Shown: piece after piece, positions 26,826 to 35,640 of the stretch
Layout of the letters: every line of letters begins with the position of its first letter
Position numbering within the stretch: the stretch's first letter is position 1
NCBI RefSeq assembly: GCF_031127905.1
Contig: NZ_JARXIC010000003.1
Coordinates: 153,806 to 217,805 of the forward strand
Direction of reading: 5' to 3'
DNA from: Thalassobacterium sedimentorum
Lineage (GTDB): Bacteria > Verrucomicrobiota > Verrucomicrobiia > Opitutales > Coraliomargaritaceae
Length of the DNA: 64,000 nucleotides
Position numbers and translations under genes: made by a program
Notes under the pieces: generated by a model
What the model was told of the DNA's origin: nothing
Databases searched by the model: none
The model's input: the letters and a program-made list of their open reading frames with translations, nothing else

Positions 26826-26845
26826 TGTATGGCATCTGTATGAAA
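26826..26845. promoter_or_regulatory. Candidate integrase arm sites near attR
   Basis: TGTATGGC at 26826-26833 and TGTATGAAAT at 26837-26846 match the two outer repeats next to attL (19053-19060 and 19087-19096). They lie about 55 bp inside the attR core, a similar distance to the attL side (about 60 bp). Equal motifs inside both element ends are what arm-type integrase sites would look like. Functional proof is lacking. Confidence 0.45.
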
Positions 26846-26898
26846 TATTATAGATGATTCTACAAACAGCTGAAAATCAATATACTTACAAAATTTCA

Positions 26899-26924
26899 TG
26901 GTGCCCCCACTGGGACTCGAACCC
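26899..26924 (+). repeat. attR core, within the tRNA-Arg 3' end
   Basis: TGGTGCCCCCACTG at 26899-26912 duplicates 18966-18979. It covers the CCA end and acceptor strand of tRNA-Arg(CCT), so integration leaves the tRNA intact. The following 12 bases match attL with three differences. Confidence 0.85.
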
Positions 26925-26973
26925 AGATCGACTATTTAGGAAACAGTTGTTCTATCCATTGAACTATAGGGAC
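26899..26973 (-). tRNA. tRNA-Arg, anticodon CCT
   Basis: The minus strand folds into a full cloverleaf of 75 bases including an encoded CCA. The acceptor GTCCCTA pairs with TGGGGGC (with G-T pairs). The anticodon stem ACTGT/ATAGT encloses the loop TTCCTAA, giving anticodon CCT for codon AGG. The T arm is CTGGG-TTCGAGT-CCCAG. It is a rare-codon tRNA and a common integration target; its 3' end is the attR core of the satellite. Confidence 0.96.
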
Positions 26974-27282
26974 CGCTGCTCATGAAATACTGGCAAATCA
27001 TGAACAACTTCAAAAACGACATTCTCTAAGTCAAGCGCCCAAGTGTGTGCTCGTATGAAGTAAAGAACATCTTGTCTGAATACATTTGACCGAATGATCA
27101 ACACAAGATCAAGAAAAGTACCATGAGCAGTGTTCTACCTGCAAAAAGCTTAGCTTCACTAAACAATCCAAAGCGATACGACGCTGCCACATGTAATAAT
27201 ATTTATCAAAAGTACATGAATTCCCCACAACAGGAATCAGCTGAAATTTGAAAAAGAACTCAAAGTATACATACTCCTCAAA
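26974..27282. other. Intergenic region upstream of the MgtC-like gene
   Basis: About 310 bp, A/T-rich, without an open frame of note on either strand. It should contain the tRNA promoter (reading left) and the promoter of the MgtC-like gene (reading right), but I cannot point to clear boxes. Confidence 0.5.
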
Positions 27283-27732
27283 ATGGAAATGGGAATCACA
27301 CTCGAAGAGCTATTTCGCTATGTTAGTTTAATGGGAATCGCCTATGTATTGGCTTTACCGATCGGGCTCAACCGCGAAATGAAAGCGCACGGTGCCGGAC
27401 TTCGCACCTTTCCAATTGTCGCAATCTCTGCCTGCGCCTTCTTACTAGTCGGCCGCGCAGTCTTACCTGAAGGCGATCCACAAGCACGACTCATGTATGG
27501 CTTAATGACTGGCATCGGCTTTATTGGCGGCGGCGCCATCATAAAAGGTAATGGTGAAGTAAGCGGCACTGCCACAGCTGCTAGTATCTGGGCCACCGGC
27601 GCCATTGGCATGGCAGTCGCCTACCAGCAATACGCGATTGGCATCGTCCTGAGTGCCGCGAACTTCCTAACTCTTTATCTGGGCATGTCTGCAAAAAAAG
27701 AGCTGAACTGCGATCGGGAAGAAAAGAGCTAA
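27283..27732 (+). CDS. MgtC/SapB family membrane protein
   Basis: 149 residues with four membrane helices. Signature stretches of the MgtC/SapB N-terminal domain are visible: ALPIGLNREMKAHGAGLRTF with the conserved Arg-Glu, YGLMTGIGFIGGGAIIK and TATAASIWATGAIGMAVA. The C-terminal cytoplasmic ACT-like domain of virulence MgtC is missing, so this is the short form. MgtC proteins are linked to magnesium stress and to ATP synthase or transporter regulation, but the role of short forms is unclear. It stands alone between the tRNA and recQ. Two ATGs six bases apart are possible starts. Confidence 0.88.
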   Translation: MEMGITLEELFRYVSLMGIAYVLALPIGLNREMKAHGAGLRTFPIVAISACAFLLVGRAVLPEGDPQARLMYGLMTGIGFIGGGAIIKGNGEVSGTATAASIWATGAIGMAVAYQQYAIGIVLSAANFLTLYLGMSAKKELNCDREEKS

Positions 27733-27811
27733 GCAAGCAACAAGGCCATCATTCGACCAAGTGCACGAGTTAGGCTTGGCAATCGCATGAACATTTGCAC
27801 AGTCATAGATT

Positions 27812-29938
27812 ATGACTCCTGAATCCGCTCTGCAAAAATACTTTGGCATGCCCTCCTTTCGGCAGCCGCAGCAAGCGATTATCGAAGCTGTACTAGAGAA
27901 AAAAGATACTTTAGTGGTGATGCCGACGGGGGGCGGTAAAAGCCTCTGCTTTCAATTGCCCGCGCTACTGCTACCGGGGGTGACACTGGTGGTCTCACCG
28001 CTGATTGCATTGATGAAGGATCAAGTGGACGCGCTGCAAGCACGCGGCCTCCCTGCGGGGCTGCTCAACAGCTCGCAGACGCTGGAAGAGCAGCGCGCCA
28101 CCCTCGACGCGATTCGCCAACGCACGCTGAAACTCGTCTATGTCGCGCCTGAGCGATTCCGCTCTCAAAGTTTCCTCAATGCGCTGCCGAAAGACGCCAT
28201 CAGCTTGTTCGCCATTGACGAAGCGCACTGCCTCTCCCAGTGGGGGCACGATTTCCGGCCCGATTACATGCGACTGGGTGAAGCGCGCAAAGCACTGGGC
28301 TCGCCCCCATGTATCGCGCTGACAGCCACCGCCACCCCCGATGTGCAGAGCGACATCATGCAGGTGCTGGAAATGCGCGATCCTGCGGAATTCGTGGCAG
28401 GCTTTGCCCGTGAGAACCTAAGTTTTAAGGTGCGCAAAATCGGCTCCAACGCCGATAAGCAGGAGGCTCTACTGCGCCTGATCAAACAGCATAAGACTGG
28501 CATCATCTATTGCGCCACACGTAAGTCGGTCGATAAAGTGGCTGCCGCCATTGAGCCATTGGCAGGCTCCGTCATTCGCTACCACGGCGGGCTATCCGAC
28601 AAGGAGCGCACGCAAGCGCAGGAAATTTTCATGCAGCGCAGGTCGGACGTAGTCGTCGCCACCAATGCCTTCGGCATGGGAATCGACCGTGCCGATATCC
28701 GCTTCGTGTGCCACTACGAAATGCCGGGGAGTGTGGAAGCTTACTATCAGGAAGGCGGGCGCGCAGGGCGCGATGGCGCCCCTTCGGTCTGCGAAATGCT
28801 CTTCTCCTACGCGGACAAGCGGGTGCAGGACTTTTTCATCGAAGGTGCCAACCCTGGCAAAGAACTGATCGCCCGGGTATTTGACATGCTATGCGCCGAA
28901 AGTGACGAAAACCACGAGGTGCGGCTGCCTGTCGATGACCTCTGTGAGCGTCTAAATACAGGCCGCAAGGTCAACCCGATGGCTGTCAGCACCGCCATAT
29001 CCACACTCTCACGCCATAAATGGATCGAACGTTTCGAGGTGCCGGGGCGACGACTCAAAGGCACCCGCATTCTCAAACTTGGCCAAAGCGGTCGCGACCT
29101 ACCACTGGACGGACAAGCTCTGGCCATCAAAGCGCAACGCGACGAGGCCCGCCTAAAGGCAGTCATTGACTTCGCTTACGCCTCCGGCTGCCGCCAGCAG
29201 TGGATTCTCAACTACTTTGGCGAACGCAACAGCCAGCCCTGCGGTCGCTGCGACGGTTGCCGGCAACGCAAGCAACTGGCCAATCGCGAGGTTAAGGCCG
29301 ATGAGTGGACCTTGGTGAAGATGGCGCTCAGTGGCGTTGCTCGCATGAACAGCCGTCGCGCTCCCGACGAATGGACACCGCGCTTCGGCAAGCGTAAAAT
29401 CATTCAATGCCTACTCGGCAGCCAATCGGCCCCCATCCTCGATGCGGGGCTGGACGCACTCTCCACCTATGGCATACTCAAGCGCGAAGGCAGCGCTTTT
29501 GTGGATGCACTCTTCGAAAGTTTCGAGCAAGCGGGACTGGTACAAGTCGTGACCGAAGAAGGTTTCCCCCTCTTAAAGCTCACCGAACTCGGCTCGCAAG
29601 TCATGCGCGGCGTCGCTCAACCGGCCCTGGCACTGCCCGAGCGCACCGCTGGGAGCGCCGGCAAAGTCACCACGGCCAAAAAGCTGAAAAAAGGACAGGC
29701 GCCCGAAGGCATTTTAGACAACGCACTCTATCAAAAGCTGGCTGCGAAGCGCAGCGAGATGGCCGCTGCCAGCGGCAAGCCTGCCTATACCGTATTCCCC
29801 AACTTTGTGCTGGTCGAGCTGGCCAACCTCAAACCAAGCAGCGAGCGCGAAGCGATCAAGATCCGCGGCATCGGCCCCGCTAAACTGAAAACGGTGCTAC
29901 CCCCCTTCCTAGAGGTGATCAAAGCTCATAACGCGTGA
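27812..29938 (+). CDS. recQ: ATP-dependent DNA helicase RecQ
   Basis: 708 residues, a full-length RecQ. The superfamily 2 helicase core has Walker A MPTGGGKSLCFQLP (about residues 36-49), DEAH in FAIDEAHCLSQWGHDFRP, SAT-like LTATATPDV, and motifs V-VI in VATNAFGMGIDRADIR and YQEGGRAGRDG. The zinc-binding subdomain shows YASGCRQQWIL and QPCGRCDGC (four Cys), followed by a winged-helix domain and a C-terminal HRDC domain (LYQKLAAKRSEMAAASG to KLKTVLPPFLE). It unwinds DNA in RecF-type recombination and fork repair. A 7-bp tandem repeat begins at its stop codon. Confidence 0.96.
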   Translation: MTPESALQKYFGMPSFRQPQQAIIEAVLEKKDTLVVMPTGGGKSLCFQLPALLLPGVTLVVSPLIALMKDQVDALQARGLPAGLLNSSQTLEEQRATLDAIRQRTLKLVYVAPERFRSQSFLNALPKDAISLFAIDEAHCLSQWGHDFRPDYMRLGEARKALGSPPCIALTATATPDVQSDIMQVLEMRDPAEFVAGFARENLSFKVRKIGSNADKQEALLRLIKQHKTGIIYCATRKSVDKVAAAIEPLAGSVIRYHGGLSDKERTQAQEIFMQRRSDVVVATNAFGMGIDRADIRFVCHYEMPGSVEAYYQEGGRAGRDGAPSVCEMLFSYADKRVQDFFIEGANPGKELIARVFDMLCAESDENHEVRLPVDDLCERLNTGRKVNPMAVSTAISTLSRHKWIERFEVPGRRLKGTRILKLGQSGRDLPLDGQALAIKAQRDEARLKAVIDFAYASGCRQQWILNYFGERNSQPCGRCDGCRQRKQLANREVKADEWTLVKMALSGVARMNSRRAPDEWTPRFGKRKIIQCLLGSQSAPILDAGLDALSTYGILKREGSAFVDALFESFEQAGLVQVVTEEGFPLLKLTELGSQVMRGVAQPALALPERTAGSAGKVTTAKKLKKGQAPEGILDNALYQKLAAKRSEMAAASGKPAYTVFPNFVLVELANLKPSSEREAIKIRGIGPAKLKTVLPPFLEVIKAHNA

Positions 29939-30010
29939 ACATTGAACATTGAACATTGAACATTGAACATTGAACATTGAACATTGAACATTGAACATTG
30001 AACATTGAAC
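29937..30010. repeat. 7-bp tandem repeat GAACATT, about 10.6 copies
   Basis: Ten perfect copies of GAACATT run from 29937 to 30006 and a partial GAAC follows. The array starts on the recQ stop codon (TGA) and lies outside any supported gene. On the minus strand it encodes an apparent MFNVQCS repeat, a known kind of spurious frame. A degenerate relative (CTTGGACCTTCGATG and CGACCTT) follows at 30080-30105. Prone to slippage, but no gene depends on its length. Confidence 0.95.
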
Positions 30011-30194
30011 GGACGTCTGGCCCGTAGAGGCGAGAGACAATGAAAAATCCCCTGAAGAAGCCATTATTTCGACATTCAAACTTGGACCTTCGATGTTCGA
30101 CCTTCTTTTGACTGAATTTTAAGCGAGCAACACTTAAATTTTTGCCAAAATTGTACTTGCACACTAGCGTGAACCCCATACTTTCCGTCGCTTC

Positions 30195-30392
30195 ATGAGC
30201 ACTGACAACAAGACACTTAATCGCTCCCGCAACCCGATGGACTACACGTTCAACGATGTGGAGCTACTTTCCCGTTTCGTCACAGAAACTGGTAAGATCC
30301 TTCCTCGTAAAGACACAGGCCTTTCCGCAAAGCACCAGCGTCGCATTACGAACCGCATCAAGCAGGCTCGTAACATGCTGACTATGCAGTAA
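30195..30392 (+). CDS. rpsR: Ribosomal protein bS18
   Basis: 65 residues. The S18 core is clear: [20 protein letters not shown], then [20 protein letters not shown] and KQARNMLTM. It binds 16S rRNA with bS6 in the small subunit platform. S18 is usually encoded in an rpsF-ssb-rpsR-rplI operon, but here it stands alone, with its own upstream region and its own terminator. Whether it is the only copy or a second copy (for example zinc-independent) cannot be told from this window; no CxxC motif is present. Confidence 0.92.
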   Translation: MSTDNKTLNRSRNPMDYTFNDVELLSRFVTETGKILPRKDTGLSAKHQRRITNRIKQARNMLTMQ

Positions 30393-30418
30393 GCCCTTGA
30401 GCTGAAACAGGACTTTCC

Positions 30419-30452
30419 AATCCTTCTCCTTTAATTAGGTGAAGGATTTTTT
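30419..30452 (+). terminator. Rho-independent terminator after rpsR
   Basis: AATCCTTC (30419-30426) pairs with GAAGGATT (30441-30448), and after a T-T mismatch CCT pairs with AGG, followed by a run of six T residues. It lies 26 bp after the rpsR stop and isolates this gene from the next. Confidence 0.9.
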
Positions 30453-30539
30453 ATATCTACCTGTCGTGTCCGCTTGCGGACCTCTCAGCGCTGCCTACAG
30501 TAATCAAAGACCACCGCAGATACGACGCACACCAGCCAA

Positions 30540-31544
30540 ATGACCCACGCCTGCAAAATACTGCCACCGACCGAAGCGAATATTGACCTATGCGCGGATT
30601 TGCTACGCGACGAAGCAGTCGTCGGCGTCCCAACGGAGACGGTCTACGGACTCGCAGGCAATGCACTCAACGAAGTCAGCGTGCGAAAGATCTTCGAAGT
30701 GAAAGGGCGGCCCCTAATAGATCCCCTAATCGTACACTTTCATTCCTTGGAAGATGCAGAGGCTCATGTCGAATTCAACGATCGAGCTCGCAAACTAGCC
30801 GCCCAGTTCTGGCCTGGCGCGCTCACCCTAATACTCCCCAAAAAGGACAGCATCTCCGACCTCGTCACCGCGGGCCTTCCCAGCGCAGCCGTGCGTGTGC
30901 CCGCACACCCGGTATTCCGCAGTCTATTAAAACGGCTCGAATTCCCACTCGCCGCCCCCAGCGCCAACCCTTTCGGATACGTCAGCCCGACACTCGCCCA
31001 GCACGTAGATGCCACACTGGGCAATCGTATCCTCGCGGTGCTAGACGGTGGCGCCTGTGACCACGGAGTGGAATCCACCATTGTGGATCTGCGCGATCCA
31101 GCTGCGCCCAAAATCCTACGCCCAGGCCCGCTTTCAGCAGAAGCCCTAGGCATTCAAAATTGTATTCAAAACTCGGATACAAACAAAGCTACAGTCCCCA
31201 GTACCAGTGCACAGGCTGCGCCAGGCATGCTGACCCAGCACTATAGCCCGAAGACTCCGATCACATTATTTGCACACGGCACAAAAGCCCAACAAGTAAA
31301 GGAAACAGAAGCTGTGATCTATACCGTCAAGCCCAGCAATTCGAAGCTAGCGAGTGAAACATCCAACACTTTTTGGCTTTCAGAAAACGGCGAACTTGCA
31401 GAAATTGCGCATAATTTATTTGGGCTGATCCAAAAGTTGGACCAAGCCAAGTACACAAGATTACACATCGAGCGCGCCCTCAATCAAGCGATCGGCGTCG
31501 CGGTCAACGACCGTCTAAGTCGCGCTGCAGCCAAGCGCCCGTAG
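30540..31544 (+). CDS. tsaC: L-threonylcarbamoyladenylate synthase (Sua5/YrdC)
   Basis: 334 residues, the long Sua5 form. The YrdC domain shows GVPTETVYGLAGNAL, VKGRPLIDPLIVH, FWPGALTLILPKK, VRVPAHPVFRSLL, APSANPFGYVSPT and STIVDLRDPAAPKILRPG. The C-terminal Sua5 domain begins near APGMLTQHYSPKTPI. It makes threonylcarbamoyl-AMP from threonine, bicarbonate and ATP, which is then moved to A37 of tRNA by the TsaD/TsaE machinery; tsaE is at 5403-5837. It is transcribed alone between two unrelated genes. Confidence 0.94.
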   Translation: MTHACKILPPTEANIDLCADLLRDEAVVGVPTETVYGLAGNALNEVSVRKIFEVKGRPLIDPLIVHFHSLEDAEAHVEFNDRARKLAAQFWPGALTLILPKKDSISDLVTAGLPSAAVRVPAHPVFRSLLKRLEFPLAAPSANPFGYVSPTLAQHVDATLGNRILAVLDGGACDHGVESTIVDLRDPAAPKILRPGPLSAEALGIQNCIQNSDTNKATVPSTSAQAAPGMLTQHYSPKTPITLFAHGTKAQQVKETEAVIYTVKPSNSKLASETSNTFWLSENGELAEIAHNLFGLIQKLDQAKYTRLHIERALNQAIGVAVNDRLSRAAAKRP

Positions 31545-31665
31545 AATACTGACGTTCGCAAGCACTGAATCGACAAGCACTTAAAGCTATTAGAAGAAAG
31601 TAAAACAGGGATCAGCCAATCTAATCGGAAAATTATTTAGCTCTTTTTTTCCTATTTGGCACCAG

Positions 31666-32463
31666 ATGTGCATTACACCGTGTATGCACCAAACGATTCG
31701 ACTACCGCGGTGCGCTGGAGTGGCAACAGCCTCCCTTGCGTGCCTTTTTGCATTCACATCCGCTTCTGGCTCAGTTCCGAGTGAGACGCGCGACGTCCTA
31801 CAAGAATGGGTCAAAGTGAAAGCACTGATCTCTCAAGAACGCGAAGAATGGGCCACTGAAAAGGCCCTGATCGCTGATACCATTGAGCTACTCAATGCTG
31901 AGAAGGAGATGCTGGCTGAGACCATTGATTCCCGCAAAGACGCCGCCGAGGCTGCTGCCAACGAGCGCACAGAGCTCTCGCTTAAAAAGGAAAGCTTAGA
32001 TGCCGACGCCGCCACCTTAGGTGAAGTGCTCACCGGCTATGAGAGCGAGATGACCGCGTGGGTGCCTAGCCTGCCCGCATTGCTACAAGAGGAGCTCGCG
32101 CCCCTCATTCGTCGCTTGCCGACCGAAGAAAATGCCAGCTCCAATGCGGGAATCGGACGCCGCCTGCAATCGGTCGTCGGCATTCTGTCTCAAGTGGATA
32201 AGTTCAATTCATCTGTCACCTACCGTAAAGAGTTACGCGACTCGGGCGAAGCCACTAAAGAAACCGATACACTTTATTTCGGCCTAGCCTATGCCGTTTA
32301 TAGCGATGCCGAAGGCAGTTCAGCAGGCTACGGAAAACCCGGCCCCGAAGGCTGGACCTGGGAAGCAGCCCCCGAAGCCGCAGCCGATATTAAAGAGCTG
32401 ATTGCCGTCTATAAAAACGAGACGCCCGCAAAATACGTCTCGATTCCACTCTCGATTCAATAA
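31666..32463 (+). CDS. DUF3450 periplasmic coiled-coil protein (TtpC operon)
   Basis: 265 residues. A signal peptide (GVATASLACLFAFTSASGS, about residues 18-36) is followed by a coiled coil rich in Glu, Ala and Lys (about 45-120) and a conserved C-terminal part (VVGILSQVDKFNSSVTYRKE, TLYFGLAYAVYSDAEG, WTWEAAPEAAADIKELIAVY) typical of DUF3450. This family is encoded first in TtpC-type TonB operons, as here, 52 bp before the TtpC-like gene. It probably works with TtpC in energising outer-membrane receptors. An ATG 18 bp downstream (MHQTIRL) may be the true start. Confidence 0.85.
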   Translation: MCITPCMHQTIRLPRCAGVATASLACLFAFTSASGSVPSETRDVLQEWVKVKALISQEREEWATEKALIADTIELLNAEKEMLAETIDSRKDAAEAAANERTELSLKKESLDADAATLGEVLTGYESEMTAWVPSLPALLQEELAPLIRRLPTEENASSNAGIGRRLQSVVGILSQVDKFNSSVTYRKELRDSGEATKETDTLYFGLAYAVYSDAEGSSAGYGKPGPEGWTWEAAPEAAADIKELIAVYKNETPAKYVSIPLSIQ

Positions 32464-32515
32464 GCGCTACGTACGCTCAATCGAAAACTACTACTACCAA
32501 ACGATTCTTTGATCC

Positions 32516-33895
32516 ATGAAACGTAGCCTATACTTTCTATTAATTAGCCTATTCTCTCTACAGTTACTCAGCGCGCAGTCACTGGATAGTGTGAAACAAT
32601 CTGCCAATGCAGATCTCGAAGCAGCCCTCAGCGAACTTGCCGAATTACGTGCAGAAATTCGCGAGGAGAAAATACCACTCGCTCAAGAGCGACGTAACCT
32701 AGAAGCTGAAGTCCGCACCTTACGCGGCGAAGCCGAAGCGGCTCGCGCCGTGCAGGACAACGCCGACTTACGACTCGACCAACTGCGCTCCCAAATCAAG
32801 GGGCGCGAAGAAGAGATCCAGTATGCAAGCAACTTGCTGGACGAATACGTGCGGGGCCTACAAGCACGCATCCACGTCAGCGAAGTGGAAAGCTACGAAC
32901 CGAAACTCTTGGAGATCCTCAACAGTGCGGAAGCTTCTGAAGACGGCGAGACTTCCATCACACAACTCGCCAACGGCATTGGCCTCGGCCTGGAGCGCGC
33001 CAAGGAAATCTCCGGCGGCAGCTCCTTTCAAGGCGGCGCAGTCCTTCCCGACGGTAGCTACACACAAGGCACCTTCCTGCTGGCAGGGCCTCTGGCTTAC
33101 TTTTCCTCGGAAAAAGGGGGCGGTCTGGTCATCCGCGGCGAATCACTTCGCCCAGCAGTCGAGCCGATTCCTGAATACGACATTAGCGAGGCAGTCGCCT
33201 CCGCCACATCCGGCAGCACGGGCCTGATCCCGATTGATGCTTCGATGGGTAATGCACGCGCAATCGAGCAAACCAAAGAAACTCTGATCGAACACATTCA
33301 AAAGGGTGGCGTCTGGATCGTTCCTATTCTCGGCTTTGCACTGGTATCGCTCGTGATTGCAGCCTTTAAGGCACTCGAACTATACGGCATTAAAACTCCA
33401 GATGAGGGTGCCGTCGCCAAACTGGTGGGCCTAATCAAAGAAGGTAAACACGAAGAAGCCACAGAGTCCGCCGCCCACCTACCAGGTCCTGCCGGCGACA
33501 TGCTGCGCATCGGTGTTCGCCACTCGGGTGAGTCTGTCGCACTCGTGGAAGAGCTCTGCATCGAGAAGGTCGTCGAGACTCAACCTCGCGTGCAACGCCT
33601 ACTCTCCTTCGTCGCCACCACCGCCGCGGTCTCCCCTCTCTTGGGCCTGCTCGGCACGGTGACCGGTATGATCAACACTTTCAAATTGATCACCATCTTC
33701 GGCACCGGTGATGCGCGTAACTTATCTTCAGGTATTTCCGAAGCGCTGATCACCACCGAGTTCGGTCTGATCGTCGCCATCCCGGCCCTCATCTTACATG
33801 CTGTGCTCTCCCGCAGAGCCAATGGCATCCTCGCCACAATGGAGAAGCAAGCAATTGCCTTTGTTAATGGACTGAAAATCGCCCGCGAAAAATAA
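32516..33895 (+). CDS. TtpC-like ExbB family protein with periplasmic coiled coil
   Basis: 459 residues. A signal peptide (SLYFLLISLFSLQLLSA) precedes a long periplasmic coiled coil (about 25-125) and a DUF3450-associated beta region. The C-terminal 190 residues are an ExbB/TolQ/MotA domain with helices near GVWIVPILGFALVSLVIAAF, VATTAAVSPLLGLLGTVTGM and TEFGLIVAIPALILHAVLS. TtpC proteins act with TonB2-type systems in Vibrio and relatives. The gene is followed by a 1-base overlap with a conventional exbB, so the operon carries two ExbB-type proteins, as expected for this class. Confidence 0.9.
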   Translation: MKRSLYFLLISLFSLQLLSAQSLDSVKQSANADLEAALSELAELRAEIREEKIPLAQERRNLEAEVRTLRGEAEAARAVQDNADLRLDQLRSQIKGREEEIQYASNLLDEYVRGLQARIHVSEVESYEPKLLEILNSAEASEDGETSITQLANGIGLGLERAKEISGGSSFQGGAVLPDGSYTQGTFLLAGPLAYFSSEKGGGLVIRGESLRPAVEPIPEYDISEAVASATSGSTGLIPIDASMGNARAIEQTKETLIEHIQKGGVWIVPILGFALVSLVIAAFKALELYGIKTPDEGAVAKLVGLIKEGKHEEATESAAHLPGPAGDMLRIGVRHSGESVALVEELCIEKVVETQPRVQRLLSFVATTAAVSPLLGLLGTVTGMINTFKLITIFGTGDARNLSSGISEALITTEFGLIVAIPALILHAVLSRRANGILATMEKQAIAFVNGLKIAREK

Positions 33896-34503
33896 TGAAT
33901 AGCCACGAACTAATCACCACAATCATAGAGATATGGGTACAAGGTGGGTGGCTCATGTTCCCGCTGGCAGTGCTCGCACTATGCATTTACCTCGCGGGGT
34001 TTGAACTCGTGTTCTTCTTCCGTAAATACGGTTTCGATAAGGACGACAAAAACACCTGGGGCCACTGGATCGACAAACCAGAAGACGGCACCGGCATGCT
34101 AGGAGCCGCGATTCGATTCGCACAAGAAGGCAGCAAGCAAATGGATTCGATTCGCTCACGCGTTCACGAATTACGACACGCTTATATCAACCCTGCCCGC
34201 CGGCGCATCTACTACCTATCGATCCTAGTCACAGTCGCGCCCCTCACCGGGCTACTGGGCACGGTCATCGGTATGATCGTGACCTTCAACGGCCTGTCTT
34301 CAAGTCGCGGCAGCGCGCTAGACGTCGTCGCAGGCGGCATCTCGCAAGCGCTCATCACCACGCAAACCGGCCTCATCATCGCCATTCCTGGTTACATCTT
34401 GGTGCACCACGCCAAAACACGTTGCCAGCGATTGGAAGGCTTTTTCTCAGAGCTCGAAATACGCACAGCTCAAAAATTTGAACGCACACATAAAGAATCA
34501 TGA
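33895..34503 (+). CDS. exbB: ExbB-type proton channel subunit
   Basis: 202 residues with the ExbB/TolQ fold: first helix [20 protein letters not shown], a cytoplasmic part, then [20 protein letters not shown] and [20 protein letters not shown]. Together with ExbD it forms the proton-driven motor that powers TonB. It overlaps the TtpC-like gene by one base and exbD by 4 bp. All conserved small residues of the pore helices ([16 protein letters not shown]) are present. Confidence 0.93.
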   Translation: MNSHELITTIIEIWVQGGWLMFPLAVLALCIYLAGFELVFFFRKYGFDKDDKNTWGHWIDKPEDGTGMLGAAIRFAQEGSKQMDSIRSRVHELRHAYINPARRRIYYLSILVTVAPLTGLLGTVIGMIVTFNGLSSSRGSALDVVAGGISQALITTQTGLIIAIPGYILVHHAKTRCQRLEGFFSELEIRTAQKFERTHKES

Positions 34504-34904
34504 TACAACGACGCTTTTCCAGCCCAGCCGAAGAGAGTGAAGAGATCAATCTCTCACCGCTCATCGACATGGTGTTCATCCTACTGATTTTCTTCATCGT
34601 CACCACTGTCTTCGTCGAGGAAACAGGGATCGATGTGAATAAACCGGAAGCCGCCTCCGCGGTGGACCTAGACAAACAGAGTATTCTCATTGCACTCACT
34701 CCCAAGGGTGAAGTTGTTTACGGGGGCCGCGACATCGGCGTCAATGGTGTCCGCAGTCTCGTGCAACGACTCACTCGGGATGACCCCGAGATGCCAGTCA
34801 TCCTACAAGCGGATAAGGCTGTCAGCACGGAGCGCCTAGTGCGCGTGATCGACGAATCTAAGCTCGGAGGTGCGCAAGTCGTTAACATCTCAACGGCGCA
34901 TTAA
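34500..34904 (+). CDS. exbD: ExbD-type motor subunit
   Basis: 134 residues. The short cytoplasmic start ([20 protein letters not shown]) contains the conserved pore Asp in PLIDMVF, followed by a periplasmic domain with [16 protein letters not shown] and [20 protein letters not shown]. ExbD conducts protons with ExbB and transmits energy to TonB. It overlaps exbB by 4 bp. Confidence 0.94.
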   Translation: MIQRRFSSPAEESEEINLSPLIDMVFILLIFFIVTTVFVEETGIDVNKPEAASAVDLDKQSILIALTPKGEVVYGGRDIGVNGVRSLVQRLTRDDPEMPVILQADKAVSTERLVRVIDESKLGGAQVVNISTAH

Positions 34905-35601
34905 CCACCAGCCCAGACTATTTGTGAAGCATAGACCAGAAGATACCGCCCCCGATAAACCTAAGTTTTCATCGCGAAGCCTTGGAGTGATCAGCGCGGC
35001 GGCGGCCCTGACGATTGGCATCTTCGTCCTCTTTCCTTTTACTCAGTTCATCGGCAATCAAACCCGCGAACTAGTCACACTGCGATCGATCGACGTGGCT
35101 CCGCCACCGCCACCGCCACCGCCATCGGAGGAGCCACCACCGGAAGAACCGCCGGTCGAAGAAGCCCCCCCACCAGACCTATCGGAGCCACCACCTCCCT
35201 TGGATCTCGCACAACTGGAAATGGCACTGAACCCTGGCATGGGGGATGACTTCTCCAACGCGTTCTCAGTCGCTGGCTTCGATGTCGCGGGGGATACCGC
35301 CTCGGAAATCATGACCTTCGAGATCTCTGATCTCGACGAGATGCCACGTATGCTGAAAGGCCGACGCCCCAAGCATCCGCCGAATCTGCTGCGTGAGCGG
35401 GTCGAAGGCGTCGTTCGCCTGAAAGTGCTCTTGGACGAAACCGGACGCGTGAACGTGCAATCCGTCATTTCATCGACACATAGCGCTTTCGAACGCCCCG
35501 CCATTCAAGCCGCCGAAGACTTCCGCTACACGCCACCGACTAAGAACGGCGAACCTGCACGCACCGTGTTCGTTCTGCCCATGAAATTCTCTATCAATTA
35601 A
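34870..35601 (+). CDS. tonB: TonB family energy transducer
   Basis: 243 residues from a GTG overlapping exbD by 35 bp; a GTG at 34924 (VKHRPEDT) would avoid the overlap and is equally possible, since neither has a good ribosome site. A cytoplasmic start is followed by one helix ([20 protein letters not shown]), a Pro/Glu-rich spacer ([21 protein letters not shown] region, about residues 78-110) and a C-terminal TonB domain with [34 protein letters not shown] and [19 protein letters not shown]. It links the motor to outer-membrane receptors such as that at 58809-61283. Confidence 0.92.
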   Translation: MRKSLTSQRRINHQPRLFVKHRPEDTAPDKPKFSSRSLGVISAAAALTIGIFVLFPFTQFIGNQTRELVTLRSIDVAPPPPPPPPSEEPPPEEPPVEEAPPPDLSEPPPPLDLAQLEMALNPGMGDDFSNAFSVAGFDVAGDTASEIMTFEISDLDEMPRMLKGRRPKHPPNLLRERVEGVVRLKVLLDETGRVNVQSVISSTHSAFERPAIQAAEDFRYTPPTKNGEPARTVFVLPMKFSIN

Positions 35602-35640
35602 ACCACTCTTATCATCCATTTTGTTCAACCACGAGCGCTT

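Larger units (their letters stand above)
18966..26912. mobile_element. Integrated phage satellite of about 7.9 kb in tRNA-Arg(CCT)
   Basis: The element is bounded by a 14-bp perfect direct repeat of the tRNA 3' end (18966-18979 and 26899-26912). Distance from repeat to repeat is 7933 bp. Content in order: tyrosine integrase, unknown protein, AlpA-like regulator, primase-like protein, RepA-like ATPase, small proteins, terminase-small-subunit-like protein, and an HK97-type capsid protein followed by a strong terminator. All genes point right. Absent are the portal, large terminase, protease, tail and lysis genes, so it cannot form a virion alone. Size and gene set match phage satellites that supply their own replication and capsid but use a helper for the rest. 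Mobility today is inferred, not shown. Confidence 0.85.

Noticed and set aside
29919..30179. Minus-strand open frame with MFNVQCS repeats
   Set aside because: It is the translation of the GAACATT tandem repeat plus a degenerate relative; no start signal, no family, and such frames are a known artefact of this repeat type.
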